Made by a program: the position numbers and the translations under genes. The notes beneath the pieces were generated by a model. The model ran no database searches. It was not told where the DNA came from and saw only the letters and a program-made list of their open reading frames with translations. Shown here piece by piece: positions 50,591-60,467 of a stretch of 64,000 nucleotides of DNA. The DNA is from DATNPX01 sp036702975 (lineage in GTDB: Bacteria > Cyanobacteriota > Vampirovibrionia > Obscuribacterales > Obscuribacteraceae): contig DATNPX010000016.1 in the NCBI GenBank assembly GCA_036702975.1, forward strand, positions 1 to 64,000, in the 5' to 3' direction. How positions within the stretch are numbered: position 1 is the first letter of the stretch; the number at the start of each line of letters is the position of its first letter.

Positions 50591-52381
50591 GTGAGCGCTA
50601 TCGGTTGGACACAAATTGTTCTCTTCTGCTTGATTCTCTTAGCAAGCGTGAAACCACTCGGACTTTTCATGGTCCACGTTTTCGAGCAGAAAGTCACATG
50701 GCTTGACCCGATACTTAGACCGGTCGAAAATCTTTGCTATAAGCTGTTTGGAATAGATCCGCTGGAGGACATGCATTGGACAAAGTATGCAAGTTGCATG
50801 CTTTCGTTCTCCGCTGTCAGTCTTATCTTCAGCTATGCAATTATGCGACTGCAAGGAGTTCTGCCGTTGAATCCAATGGCATTTTCCACGGAAAAAGCTC
50901 CCGCTTATGCCACGTCGATGACGCCGGATTTGGCATTCAATACCGCAACATCATTTACAACAAACACTAATTGGCAAGCCTATGCAGGCGAAGCGACAAT
51001 GTCATATTTGTCACAGATGCTTGCACTGGCATTTCACAATTGGGTCTCTGCAGCCACTGGAATTGCAGTTGCAGTGGCGCTCGTGCGGGGCTTTGCCAGG
51101 CGTTCGGAAAAAGGCGTCGGTAACTTTTGGCAAGATATTACGCGCTCAATTCTCTGGCTCCTCCTGCCAATATCCACTATTGGCGCACTGATATTGGTAT
51201 CGGAAGGGGTAGTACAGAACTTCTCGCCGTACGTTGTAGCAACAACAATAGAGGGAGTGAAACAGTTAATTCCCCAAGGACCGATGGCATCGCAGGAAGT
51301 AATTAAGATGCTTGGAACCAATGGTGGTGGCTTCCTAAATGCTAACAGCGCTCATCCTTTTGAGAACCCTACACCCTTTTCAAATCTCCTGGAGATGTAT
51401 TTGATCTTCCTCATTCCTTCAGCTTTGACTTACACCTTCGGCCGGCTGGTGAAAGACACAAGGCAAGGTTGGGCTCTACTTTTAACGATGACACTATTTT
51501 TCCTTGCTGCCGTAGGTGTTTGCTATAAATTCGAATGCCATGGCAATCCGAATTTTTCTACCTACAAGGTTCAGACATCAACAAATGCGCTCGGAGACCT
51601 GGGCGGCAACATGGAAGGAAAAGAGATCCGTTTTGGTCAGGCGAACTCTGCGCTGTTTACCGCAATCACCACCGACGCCAGCTGTGGTGCGGTAAACTGC
51701 ACATTTGATTCGCTGACGCCGATCGGTGGACTAGTTCCTCTGCTTAACATTCAACTTGGCGAAATCATATTCGGTGGCGTCGGCTCCGGACTTTACGGCA
51801 TGCTGGTTTTTGCTGTTATTACAGTGTTCATCGCCGGTCTTATGGTAGGAAGAACACCCGAGTATTTAGGCAAAAAGATAGAAAAGAAAGAAGTGAAAAT
51901 GGCGATGCTGTTCATCCTCACATCAGCGGCTTCCATTCTAATCTTTACTGCCTTGGCATCCGTCGCTCAATTTCCATACAAAGACTATTGGAATCCGCAG
52001 GGTTCCCCGACGGCCAACTTGAATAACGCAGCCGCGCACGGGCTAAGCGAAATTCTGTACGCATTCTCATCGGCGACTGGCAACAATGGCTCTGCTTTTG
52101 CCGGATTGACAGCCAATACGCCCTTTTACAACTTGACGCTCGGATTAGCTATGCTCGCCGGGCGTTTCTTTATGATAATCCCGGCGTTAGCTATGGCAGG
52201 GTCTCTCGTGCAGAAGAAATATGTGCCACCAAGCAGCGGAACATTCCCAACTCATAGTCCAATCTTCATCATTTTACTCGCTAGCATTATTCTTATTGTC
52301 GGGGCCCTGACGTATTTCCCTGTGCTTACGTTGGGCCCGATTGTCGAACATATGTTGATGGAGCAAAATCGGCTGTTTTAG
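50591..52381 (+). CDS. kdpA: K+-transporting ATPase subunit KdpA
   Basis: KdpA is the K+-selective channel-like subunit of the Kdp pump. The 596 residues give about ten membrane helices with four selectivity-filter-like loops. TSFTTNTNWQAYAGE and TNGGGFLNANSAHPFENPTP are family signatures, as are SSATGNNGSAFAGLTANTPF and the N-terminal GLFMVHVF. The length slightly exceeds that of E. coli KdpA (557). GTG 50591 is the start; the site upstream is weak, so coupling to kdpF may help translation. kdpB follows after 17 nt. Confidence 0.97.
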   Translation: MSAIGWTQIVLFCLILLASVKPLGLFMVHVFEQKVTWLDPILRPVENLCYKLFGIDPLEDMHWTKYASCMLSFSAVSLIFSYAIMRLQGVLPLNPMAFSTEKAPAYATSMTPDLAFNTATSFTTNTNWQAYAGEATMSYLSQMLALAFHNWVSAATGIAVAVALVRGFARRSEKGVGNFWQDITRSILWLLLPISTIGALILVSEGVVQNFSPYVVATTIEGVKQLIPQGPMASQEVIKMLGTNGGGFLNANSAHPFENPTPFSNLLEMYLIFLIPSALTYTFGRLVKDTRQGWALLLTMTLFFLAAVGVCYKFECHGNPNFSTYKVQTSTNALGDLGGNMEGKEIRFGQANSALFTAITTDASCGAVNCTFDSLTPIGGLVPLLNIQLGEIIFGGVGSGLYGMLVFAVITVFIAGLMVGRTPEYLGKKIEKKEVKMAMLFILTSAASILIFTALASVAQFPYKDYWNPQGSPTANLNNAAAHGLSEILYAFSSATGNNGSAFAGLTANTPFYNLTLGLAMLAGRFFMIIPALAMAGSLVQKKYVPPSSGTFPTHSPIFIILLASIILIVGALTYFPVLTLGPIVEHMLMEQNRLF

Positions 52382-52398
52382 AGGGCAAACGCGGAACC

Positions 52399-54504
52399 GT
52401 GGAAGAGCTAATTGAATCAAAAAGAAAAGCGACACCGCTGCTCGAGCCGACGATCGTCAAAAGAGCGATCACCGACTCGTTCATAAAACTGACCCCGACC
52501 GTTTTGGCAAAAAATCCGGTCATGTTTGTTGTTGCCACCGGAAGTGTTTTTACGACATTGTTGCTGATTAAAGACATAGTCTCAGGCAGTCAGCACAACT
52601 TGCTTTTTGAAACACAAATAACGCTCTGGCTCTGGTTTACGGTTCTTTTTGCCAATTTCGCCGAAGCGATAGCCGAAGGACGAGGCAAAGCTCAGGCTGA
52701 TACCTTGCGGAAAAATCGCACTGAAACTACAGCGCGTCGAGAGCTGGAAGGTGGAAAATTTGAAACGGTTTCGGCCACGAGCTTGCACAAAAATGACATT
52801 GTCCGCGTGGAAGCAGGAGAAGTAATTCCCAGCGACGGCGAGGTAATCGAAGGCGTCGCTAGTGTAAATGAAAGTGCTATTACAGGTGAATCTGCACCTG
52901 TCATCAGAGAGAGCGGCGGTGATCGAAGCGCGGTCACGGGTGGAACCACAGTTCTCTCTGACTGGTTGCGTATCAAGATTTCGGTCGAACCCGGCGAAAC
53001 ATTTATAGACCGCATGATCGCTCTCGTTGAGGGAGCACAACGGCAAAAAACACCAAACGAAATTGCTTTAAATATCCTCTTGGCCGGATTAACCATCATC
53101 TTTCTGTTTGCAGTAGTTACTCTCCTGCCCTTCTCAATCTATTCAGTGTCAGCAGTGAGTTCAGGCATTGCACCCGACATTTTTTCGCTGGTTTCGTTGC
53201 TCGTCTGCTTGATCCCAACAACGATAGGCGCCTTGCTCTCGGCAATCGGTATAGCAGGAATGGACAGAGTGCTTCAGCATAATGTTCTTGCTATGAGCGG
53301 TAAAGCAATTGAAGCAGCTGGTGACGTCGACACTTTATTGCTGGACAAAACCGGCACAATCACCCTGGGCAATCGGCAGGCGGTCAAGTTCATTCCCGCT
53401 CCGGGCATCACCGAAAGCGAACTAGCAGACGCTGCTCAACTCTCTTCGCTGGCTGACGAAACGCCTGAAGGGCGCTCAATAGTACAGCTGGCAAAAGAAT
53501 ACGGAATGCGCGAGCGACAACTCTCGCAGGTCGAAAGTCACTTTATCGCCTTTAGCGCACAAACACGCATGAGCGGAGTAGACGTCAACGGTAAGCAGCT
53601 CAGAAAAGGCGCAGCCGAAGCTGTATACAACTACGTGCGATCAAACAACTTGACAGTCCCCGCAGAAGTGGAGTCGGAAGCAAGCAAAATAGCCAGACAA
53701 GGCGGAACACCGCTGGCGGTGGCAGACAACAAGCGCGGCGCGCTCGGCATAATCTATTTAAAGGACGTCGTAAAAGGCGGTATGCGCGAGCGCTTCGAAC
53801 AGCTTCGCGAAATGGGTATCCGCACAATCATGATCACAGGCGACAACCCGCTGACTGCAGCGGCCATTGCCAGCGAGGCTGGTGTCGATGACTTCCTGGC
53901 TGAAGCGACTCCTGAAACGAAAATGCAACTGATTCAAAAAGAGCAGGCGGGCGGGCGGCTTGTGGCCATGACGGGAGATGGTACAAACGACGCGCCGGCG
54001 CTTGCGGCTGCCGATGTCGGTTTAGCCATGAACACGGGCACGCAAGCGGCCAAAGAAGCAGGAAACATGATCGACCTGGATTCAAATCCGACCAAACTGA
54101 TCGAGGTCGTGCAGATCGGCAAACAGCTCCTTATGACTCGCGGAGCGCTCACGACTTTCTCCATCGCCAACGATGTCGCCAAATACTTCGCAATCCTTCC
54201 TGCAATGTTTGGTACTTTATACGCGGCTTCAGCTAATGAGCATGGCCCGCTGTGGAGGCTGAACATCATGGGATTGCACTCATCTGAATCCGCAATCTTG
54301 GCAGCAGTCATCTTCAACGCAATCATTATCGTCGCTCTTATACCGCTGGCGCTCAGAGGAGTCTCGTATAAGCCAATGAGTGCAGCAGCCTTGCTCAGGC
54401 GCAACTTGCTAATTTACGGCTTTGGTGGGCTGGTTGTGCCATTCCCCGGCATATGGGCTATCGACCAGGTGCTCGTGCTACTACGACTGGCTCCCGCGAA
54501 TTAG
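52399..54504 (+). CDS. kdpB: K+-transporting ATPase subunit KdpB
   Basis: KdpB is the P-type ATPase catalytic subunit. It has the phosphorylation site Asp316 in LLDKTGTITLGNR, the TGESAPV dephosphorylation loop, ITGDNPLTAAAIASEAGVDD, and the hinge GDGTNDAPALAAADVGLAMN. The membrane helix with VCLIPTTIGALLSAIGIAGM carries the KdpB-type PTT region. The 701 residues are usual. GTG 52399 is the start. The stop is 11 nt before kdpC. Confidence 0.97.
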   Translation: MEELIESKRKATPLLEPTIVKRAITDSFIKLTPTVLAKNPVMFVVATGSVFTTLLLIKDIVSGSQHNLLFETQITLWLWFTVLFANFAEAIAEGRGKAQADTLRKNRTETTARRELEGGKFETVSATSLHKNDIVRVEAGEVIPSDGEVIEGVASVNESAITGESAPVIRESGGDRSAVTGGTTVLSDWLRIKISVEPGETFIDRMIALVEGAQRQKTPNEIALNILLAGLTIIFLFAVVTLLPFSIYSVSAVSSGIAPDIFSLVSLLVCLIPTTIGALLSAIGIAGMDRVLQHNVLAMSGKAIEAAGDVDTLLLDKTGTITLGNRQAVKFIPAPGITESELADAAQLSSLADETPEGRSIVQLAKEYGMRERQLSQVESHFIAFSAQTRMSGVDVNGKQLRKGAAEAVYNYVRSNNLTVPAEVESEASKIARQGGTPLAVADNKRGALGIIYLKDVVKGGMRERFEQLREMGIRTIMITGDNPLTAAAIASEAGVDDFLAEATPETKMQLIQKEQAGGRLVAMTGDGTNDAPALAAADVGLAMNTGTQAAKEAGNMIDLDSNPTKLIEVVQIGKQLLMTRGALTTFSIANDVAKYFAILPAMFGTLYAASANEHGPLWRLNIMGLHSSESAILAAVIFNAIIIVALIPLALRGVSYKPMSAAALLRRNLLIYGFGGLVVPFPGIWAIDQVLVLLRLAPAN

Positions 54505-54515
54505 GAAACAAAGTT

Positions 54516-55142
54516 ATGTTCAAAACCATTGTGCAATCCATTCGCGCCACTCTCGTTCTGGCAATAATAACAGGCATCTTTTTCCCGCTGTTCATAACAG
54601 CCCTGGCTCAGTTGATAGCTCCACACCGCGCGAATGGCTCCTTGGTGAAGGATAAGAACGGCACCATCATCGGTTCTGCCCTTCTTGCCCAGCAATTCAC
54701 AAAGCCTATCTATTTTCACCCGCGTCCGTCTGCTGCCGGTAACGGATATGCGGGAGAGGCTTCGTCCGGAAGCAATCTCGGTCCAACCTCGAAGAAGCTT
54801 TTTGAGGGACAGCCAGATGATCCGAAAACAACTACCGTGGATGAATCATTCCAGGGCGTCAAGCAACTGGCAGAAAACTATCGAAAAGAGAATGGACTGG
54901 CGCCAGATTCGCTGGTGCCGGTTGATGCTGTGACGCGTTCGGCATCGGGGCTCGACCCCGAGATCTCGGTTGAAAACGCTAAGCTGCAGGCAGAGCGCGT
55001 CGCCAAAGCGCGTTCGATTCCGCTCGATAAGATTATTGAGGCCGTCAACAAACATACCGCTCGCCGCCAGTTCGGAATTCTAGGCGAACCCGGAGTCAAT
55101 GTGCTTTTAGTCAACATGTACCTGGATCAAAAAAAGGACTAA
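54516..55142 (+). CDS. kdpC: K+-transporting ATPase subunit KdpC
   Basis: KdpC has one N-terminal membrane helix (ATLVLAIITGIFFPLFITAL) and a periplasmic domain with the family motifs FHPRPSAAGNGYAGEASSGS, NLGPTSKKL, VPVDAVTRSASGLDPEISVE and VAKARSIP. It stabilises the pump and raises K+ affinity. AGGAAA precedes ATG 54516; the frame is open further upstream inside kdpB but has no reason to start there. Confidence 0.96.
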   Translation: MFKTIVQSIRATLVLAIITGIFFPLFITALAQLIAPHRANGSLVKDKNGTIIGSALLAQQFTKPIYFHPRPSAAGNGYAGEASSGSNLGPTSKKLFEGQPDDPKTTTVDESFQGVKQLAENYRKENGLAPDSLVPVDAVTRSASGLDPEISVENAKLQAERVAKARSIPLDKIIEAVNKHTARRQFGILGEPGVNVLLVNMYLDQKKD

Positions 55143-55190
55143 AGTAAAACTGAAGCAAACTAAAGCAAAACTAAAGCAAAAAAAGGAACT
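55139..55190 (+). repeat. Short A-rich direct repeats after kdpC
   Basis: Units of the type ACTAAAGCAAAA or ACTGAAGCAAA recur four times between kdpC and the KdpD sensory gene. They look like slippage products in a spacer; no function is evident. Confidence 0.5.
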
Positions 55191-55243
55191 GAAGAGTCTG
55201 GCTCACAGCACCCATCATCTAAGAAGTCACTAAAAACACAAAG

Positions 55244-57241
55244 ATGGAAGAAAATCAGAGACCAGATCCCAAAGAGTTGCTCGCGCTCATAAAAGAGCAA
55301 GAGGAGACTAAAGGTCGTCTCAAGATTTACTTCGGCGCAGCAGCAGGAGTCGGCAAGACATACGAGATGCTCCTGGCTGCGCGTAAACTCGTGCACGACG
55401 GCGTCGATGTGGTACTTGGAGAGATAGTCACACATGGCAGGAAAGAGACAGAAGCACTACTAGAAGGGCTGGAAACCTTACCTCCCAAAGAGATCCACTA
55501 CAAAGGCACTATCTTAAAAGAGTTTGATATCGACGCCGCACTGCGTCGCAAACCAACGGTTATGGTCATCGACGAACTGGCACATACCAATGCGCCAGGA
55601 TCGCGTCACGAGAAACGTTGGCAAGACGTGGAAGAGATCCTGGCAGCTGGCATAAGTGTCTACACAGCGATGAACGTGCAGCATCTGGAATCGGCAAACG
55701 ACGTTGTAGCTCAGATAACAGGTGTCGCCGTCAGGGAGACTGTGCCCGATTCGGTGTTTGACAAGGCATATGAAATCATTCTGGTCGACTTGACACCGGA
55801 TGAACTGATTCAGCGGCTTGAGGAAGGCAAGGTCTATATGCCTGCACAAAGCCGCGCCGCGCTCGCAAATTTCTTTCGCAAGGGCAATTTGATCGCACTG
55901 CGTGAACTTGCATTACGGGCAACAGCCGATCGTGTTGACGCGCAGATGCGCAAATACAGAAGCGCGGAAGCTATAAAAGACGTATGGCCTGTCGCAGAAC
56001 GGATTCTTGTTTGCGTCGGTCCCCATCCCATGAGCTATCGCCTTGTGCGAGCAGCCAGACGCATGGCAGGAGGTCTAAAAGCGCAATGGTTCACGGTCTA
56101 CGTAGAGACACCAGCCTCATCGAGAATGACCGACAACGACCGCAATAAGATCGCACGCACGCTACAGTTGGCCGAACAGCTCGGAGCCCACACAACTACG
56201 CTCTCAGGTACGAATGTACAAGAGGAAGTTCTCTCCTATGCCCGGCGTCAAAACATCTCCAAGATCATTATTGGGAAACCGGCAAAAGCGCGCTGGAGGG
56301 AACGGCTTTTCGGTTCGATCGTAGACGATTTAATTCGCAAAAGCGGCAACATCGATGTCTACGTGATTACAGGCGATCACTCCGGTGCAGCAGAACCTGT
56401 GCGGTCCGCGCAACACAAGCCGACCTTCAACTACAAAAGCTATCTATATTCCGTGTTGGTGATTGCACTTGCCACAGCGTTGGCGCGTCTGCTGTCTCCT
56501 CATTTTCATCTCGTGAATGTCGTGATGATCTATCAACTAGCGGTTGTAATCATTGCAGCACGCTGGGGGCGCTGGCCATCAATAGCTTCTTCCATCATGG
56601 CCACCTTGCTGTTCGATTTTCTGTTCGTGCCACCATTTTTCTCCTTTAGTGTAAGTGACACACAATATCTGATTACACTCACCACAATGTTCTTGACGGC
56701 GGTGACGATCAGTACCTTAACCTCAACGGTCAAACAACAAGCAGAATTGGCGCGGTTGAGAGAGCGCCATACTTCGGCACTCTATGAGTTGACGCGCGAG
56801 CAGGCTTCGGCTTTGAACAAAGAAGGAGTGCTGAAAGTCTCTCTCAGGCATCTCAACGAGGCATTCGCCTGTAAATCGCACGCTTTTTTGCCGAGCGAGT
56901 CAGGCCAGCTCATGCCAGTTCAGGAACCAAACGACAAAGAGGCTGAGATTGACTCGAAAGAATTGGGTGTGGCCCAGTGGGTCTACTTAAACAAGCAAAG
57001 CGCGGGCAACGGAACCAAGACGCTGCCGGGTGCTCGCAGTATGTATCTGCCTATGAAAGGGACAGTCAATATAGTCGGTGTTTTGGGCATTAGACTACCG
57101 ACCGATGCGCCACCTCTGACACCTGAGGAATTGCACCTGCTCGAAACTTTCGTGAACCAAATAGCGGTCACTCTGGAGCGGGCGATTCTGTCTGAGCAGT
57201 TGGCTCAAGCCACAGGCAAGCTTAGCGCTCCCAGGCTATGA
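55244..57241 (+). CDS. kdpD: KdpD sensory half without a kinase domain
   Basis: The N-terminal KdpD domain has Walker A GAAAGVGKT (31-39) and DELAHTNAPGSRHEKRWQDV. A Usp domain follows (RILVCVGPHPMSYRLVRAAR to IIIGKPAKARWRERLFGSIV), then the DUF4118 membrane unit (VVIIAARWGRWPSIASSIMA, LFDFLFVPPFFSFSV) and a GAF-like region. The protein then stops at residue 665 without HisKA or HATPase. In canonical KdpD (about 895 residues) these parts are joined. It probably signals with the kinase half encoded at 47857; both carry a DUF4118 unit that could pair in the membrane. It is last in the kdp operon. Confidence 0.92.
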   Translation: MEENQRPDPKELLALIKEQEETKGRLKIYFGAAAGVGKTYEMLLAARKLVHDGVDVVLGEIVTHGRKETEALLEGLETLPPKEIHYKGTILKEFDIDAALRRKPTVMVIDELAHTNAPGSRHEKRWQDVEEILAAGISVYTAMNVQHLESANDVVAQITGVAVRETVPDSVFDKAYEIILVDLTPDELIQRLEEGKVYMPAQSRAALANFFRKGNLIALRELALRATADRVDAQMRKYRSAEAIKDVWPVAERILVCVGPHPMSYRLVRAARRMAGGLKAQWFTVYVETPASSRMTDNDRNKIARTLQLAEQLGAHTTTLSGTNVQEEVLSYARRQNISKIIIGKPAKARWRERLFGSIVDDLIRKSGNIDVYVITGDHSGAAEPVRSAQHKPTFNYKSYLYSVLVIALATALARLLSPHFHLVNVVMIYQLAVVIIAARWGRWPSIASSIMATLLFDFLFVPPFFSFSVSDTQYLITLTTMFLTAVTISTLTSTVKQQAELARLRERHTSALYELTREQASALNKEGVLKVSLRHLNEAFACKSHAFLPSESGQLMPVQEPNDKEAEIDSKELGVAQWVYLNKQSAGNGTKTLPGARSMYLPMKGTVNIVGVLGIRLPTDAPPLTPEELHLLETFVNQIAVTLERAILSEQLAQATGKLSAPRL

Positions 57242-57266
57242 CCGATTATCAGCCTGAATCGGTCAT
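57238..57266 (+). terminator. Hairpin at the end of the kdp operon
   Basis: ATGACCGATT (57238-57247) pairs perfectly with AATCGGTCAT (57257-57266), 9-nt loop. The TGA stop of the KdpD sensory gene is inside the first arm. A second small CCC-TTC-GGG hairpin follows, but no clean T-run, so termination may be partial. Confidence 0.5.
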
Positions 57267-57497
57267 CCCTTCGGGCTCTACAAGCGAGCAAGACAAAATC
57301 TTGATACTGTCGCGCAAAAATTGTCGTCGCCTTAACGAAAGCAGCGGTATAACGATTTAGTCCACTTCACAACGAGCAAAACCAAGAGTAGACGGAACTT
57401 CCAGGAGTCGGGCCGCAAGGTCTACAATAGCAGGAAGAGAAGACATACCAGTTGCAGTTCAAAGACACTGGTATCTCGGCTCTTTCGAGTTGGCGGA
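57267..57497 (+). other. Leader of the KimA-like gene
   Basis: No gene is present. A lone TTGATACT half-site (57301-57308) lacks the second half 11 bp on. A perfect 8-bp hairpin ATACCAGT/ACTGGTAT (57445-57452 and 57467-57474) lies just before the start. I could not match the c-di-AMP (ydaO) riboswitch that precedes kimA in Bacillus. Confidence 0.4.
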
Positions 57498-59597
57498 TTG
57501 AGAGCTCAACAAACTAACTATATGGATAGCGAAGCCAAATCCCCCGAAACAATGGAGTCAAGCCCAACTAGGGACACAACTGCAAGCGGCGAAGCCGGCG
57601 GTAACAATGGTTCATCGGAAAAAGTTGCCGCTGTTGCAACCACTTCAGCTGTCTCCGAAAAAGATCAACGAAGAGTAAATTTTCCGTTGAAGTGGTTGCG
57701 GGCAGTTATTTATGGCGAACCACTCAAGACCCAAGAGTCCGACGTCAACAGACTGCCCAAACTTCTGGCGCTACCGGTATTTTGTTCGGACGCAATTTCG
57801 TCGGTGGCTTACGGTCCGCAACAGATTCTTCTTGCTCTCACTACGGCAGGCTTGTGGTTACCTGTGATGGCAGGAACCTATAGCCACCACGTGATGCTTA
57901 TCTCGTCGACGATCTTTCTTGTATTAGTTTTGGTATCACTATCTTACTGGCAGACGATATTCGGCTATCCTGGCGGCGGCGGTTCGTACATCGTCACCAA
58001 AGACAATCTTGGCACCAATTGTGGGCTCTTTGCCGCGGCCGCGTTACTCATCGACTACGTTCTTTGCGTGTCTGTCTCAGTCGCCTCAGGTCTGCAAAAC
58101 CTCAAGGACGTTCCGATTCTTGCCGCGTTGCATATCGGCGACCACCTCGTTATCTATTCGCTGCTGTCTATCTTTCTTATGACGTGGCTCAATCTGCGGG
58201 GCTTACGTGAACCAGGTCTGCTGTTTGCAATTCCGTTCTACATTTTCATCGGTATGTCCTTCATTATGATCGCAGTTGGTCTCAGTGCACCAATCTTTCA
58301 CTGGCCTCTGCACAGTGAATTTGCTAATCAGGTAGTGCCGCAAGAATATAACTTCACGTTGACGGCGTCAGCATTCAGCATTGCTGTTGTTCTCAGAGCA
58401 TTCGCTACCGGTTGCTCGGCATTAACCGGAATCGAATGTGTCAGCAATGGCATTCCCGCTTTCAAAGAACCTTCTCCCAGAAATGCAGCCATCACTCTCA
58501 TTTGGATGGCTGCCATCTTAGGTTCCATTTTCATGGGTGTTGCTTTGCTATCTGTCAAGTTACACATCGTGTACTGGGAGCACTCCGGAATCACCGCGCC
58601 TGCAGTGATCGACCAACTGTCTGGCACCGTCTTTGGAAAAACCGGCATCGGAAGTATCTTTTACAACTTGATGCAATTTTCGACAGCATTGATCTTGCTG
58701 GTGGCGGCTCAGACAAGTTTTGCCGACTTTCCGCGCGTCACATCAATTTTGGCTAGAGACGGATTCATGCCTCGCCAATTGACCAATCTCGGAGACAGAC
58801 TAGCATTTGACAACGGAGTTGTCGCCTTAGGATTTATCTCCAGCCTTTTCATCATTGCCGAGAAGGGCAGCGTAGACATGTTGATTCCATTCTTCACAAT
58901 CGGAGTCTTCCAGGCCTTCACCCTCTCACAGATTGGAATGGTGAAACACTGGTTCAAAGTAAAACAGAAGGGCTGGCATCTAAAAGCTCTTCTAAATGGT
59001 CTCGGTGCAGTCGCAACACTGGTTGTTTTTCTCGACATTATCACTGAGAAGTTTCTCGACGGAGCCTGGTTCATCGTCATCATCATCGGCATTCTTCTTT
59101 TTATCTTCAAAAAGATCTCCGGGCACTATCAAGACCTCAACCAAAGTCTAAGTATTGGAGAGCTCCATCCAGACACTGAACCTGTCCTTGAAACAAATGT
59201 CCTGGTGCTCGTGCAGGCCATGCACGCAGGCACAATAAATTCTGTGCGTTACGCGCGCTCGATCTCTCACGAGTGCCGGGCCCTTTTCGTGGAGATCGAA
59301 CCAAACAGCGGCGACAAGTTCAAAGAAAACTGGCAGATAGTTTTTCCAGATGTTCCGCTGACAATACTCCCATCACCATACAGATCGCTTCTGCAACCGG
59401 TTCTCAACTATGTCGACGAACTAAAAGTACGAGAACCGGATCGCAAAATCACTGTCGTAATAGGTGAATTCACATCCGAAAAGTGGTGGCACTCTCTCTT
59501 GCATGGAAATACCGGATTGATGCTGAAGCTTGCTCTGCTATCGCGCCCGGATCTCGTCGTAACGAACGTTCGCTACAAAATCGACAGCACACACTGA
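57498..59597 (+). CDS. KimA-like K+ transporter (APC superfamily)
   Basis: After a polar N-terminal extension of about 65 residues the protein follows B. subtilis KimA motif by motif: VIYGEPLKTQESDVNRLPKL, CSDAISSVAYGPQQIL, YPGGGGSYIVTKDNLG, RAFATGCSALTGIECVSNGI and PAFKEPSPRNA. It has twelve membrane helices and then a soluble C-terminal domain (VLVLVQAMHAGTINSVRYAR to WWHSLLHGNTGLMLKLALLS). KimA is a high-affinity K+/H+ symporter regulated by c-di-AMP in Firmicutes. Position right after kdp supports K+ uptake. An amino-acid permease role is the alternative. The start could also be ATG 57522. Confidence 0.88.
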   Translation: MRAQQTNYMDSEAKSPETMESSPTRDTTASGEAGGNNGSSEKVAAVATTSAVSEKDQRRVNFPLKWLRAVIYGEPLKTQESDVNRLPKLLALPVFCSDAISSVAYGPQQILLALTTAGLWLPVMAGTYSHHVMLISSTIFLVLVLVSLSYWQTIFGYPGGGGSYIVTKDNLGTNCGLFAAAALLIDYVLCVSVSVASGLQNLKDVPILAALHIGDHLVIYSLLSIFLMTWLNLRGLREPGLLFAIPFYIFIGMSFIMIAVGLSAPIFHWPLHSEFANQVVPQEYNFTLTASAFSIAVVLRAFATGCSALTGIECVSNGIPAFKEPSPRNAAITLIWMAAILGSIFMGVALLSVKLHIVYWEHSGITAPAVIDQLSGTVFGKTGIGSIFYNLMQFSTALILLVAAQTSFADFPRVTSILARDGFMPRQLTNLGDRLAFDNGVVALGFISSLFIIAEKGSVDMLIPFFTIGVFQAFTLSQIGMVKHWFKVKQKGWHLKALLNGLGAVATLVVFLDIITEKFLDGAWFIVIIIGILLFIFKKISGHYQDLNQSLSIGELHPDTEPVLETNVLVLVQAMHAGTINSVRYARSISHECRALFVEIEPNSGDKFKENWQIVFPDVPLTILPSPYRSLLQPVLNYVDELKVREPDRKITVVIGEFTSEKWWHSLLHGNTGLMLKLALLSRPDLVVTNVRYKIDSTH

Positions 59598-59608
59598 GCA
59601 TTTCTCTA

Positions 59609-60364
59609 TTAGCGAGCAGGAACATAGCTCGGGATGGGGGGATTAGGAGTCGCAGTCGATGAGGACTCGTTCTCCAAAAGACTGGTTAGATGGTCACCCA
59701 TGCCCATCTGCTCTTTCGTAAATGGTCTATTCACGTTTCTGATACTGTTGCCAGGACCATACAGAGGTCCCTCCAGTACTCCAAGAACGATACTGAAAGG
59801 CATCCAAAAAGTTCCAGCCAGACCTTTGGCCAGTTTGTTATCTGAGTCGCCGACAAGGCCCTTGACTCCATCCCGGTCTTCAATTGCAGTTCGCCTCACC
59901 ACGGCAACAGGCATACCGACGGCAGCTCCAAGCAAAACACCAGCAGCCTTTTTGGTTATGGATGCTTCGCTCCCATTCGGCTGGGCTGCAACCGGTTTAG
60001 CTATCGATTTGCTAGACGAGGCGGCAGAAGATTGACCAGGCTTAGGTGGAGATGCAGGTGGAGATGCAGGTGGAGATGCAGGTACAGACGCAGGTTCAGG
60101 TGTTGTTCCAGGAGCAACAGATGCAGGTGGCCGTAATTGTTCTTCGTTCTCCGGCTGATCCACTCCGGTATTGCTGTTTTGCGAAGGTCCACCTGCGATC
60201 GCCCCCTGGCTATTGATTGGGACTGACGCTTGCGTAGACTCTAGTGCTAACGATTGCTGCGCAAGAACAGGTGATACAGTTACTCCTGCAACCCCTAAGA
60301 CTGTGAAAAGAACACTTGCCGGGAACTGAGAGACCCGCAACGCCTGAAAAATGTTTATCGTCAT
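59609..60364 (-). CDS. Exported Pro/Ala/Ser-rich hypothetical protein
   Basis: A signal peptide (VLFTVLGVAGVTVSPVLAQQ) is followed by a disordered Pro/Ser/Ala linker containing the tandem tetrad PASP. A Gly/Ala/Val hydrophobic segment follows (AAGVLLGAAVGMPVAVVRRT), then LAKGLAGTFWMPFSIVLGVL with EGPLYGPGNSIRN. I do not know the family. It converges with the KimA-like gene and is divergent from the second APC transporter, so the spacer 60365-60603 holds both promoters. Confidence 0.6.
   Translation of the reverse strand: MTINIFQALRVSQFPASVLFTVLGVAGVTVSPVLAQQSLALESTQASVPINSQGAIAGGPSQNSNTGVDQPENEEQLRPPASVAPGTTPEPASVPASPPASPPASPPKPGQSSAASSSKSIAKPVAAQPNGSEASITKKAAGVLLGAAVGMPVAVVRRTAIEDRDGVKGLVGDSDNKLAKGLAGTFWMPFSIVLGVLEGPLYGPGNSIRNVNRPFTKEQMGMGDHLTSLLENESSSTATPNPPIPSYVPAR
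60045..60092 (-). repeat. Four 12-bp tandem repeats encoding PASP units
   Basis: On the plus strand GGTGGAGATGCA occurs three times in perfect tandem, followed by the variant GGTACAGACGCA. On the coding strand they encode the Ser-Pro-Pro-Ala repeats of the linker. Slippage is the simplest origin. Confidence 0.85.
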
Positions 60365-60467
60365 TCGAGCTCCGAGGAAACTACGCCAACTGCAGAAATC
60401 GCTCTATTAAATTTTAATTGCTGAGCGTTTGCTATTATCGACGCTTGTGCTGCAACCATCAATCGCC

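Noticed and set aside
57267..57497. c-di-AMP (ydaO) riboswitch before the KimA-like gene
   Set aside because: The leader has an 8-bp hairpin but I cannot recognise the conserved ydaO core. A covariance-model search (Rfam RF00379) would decide; a significant hit would reverse this.
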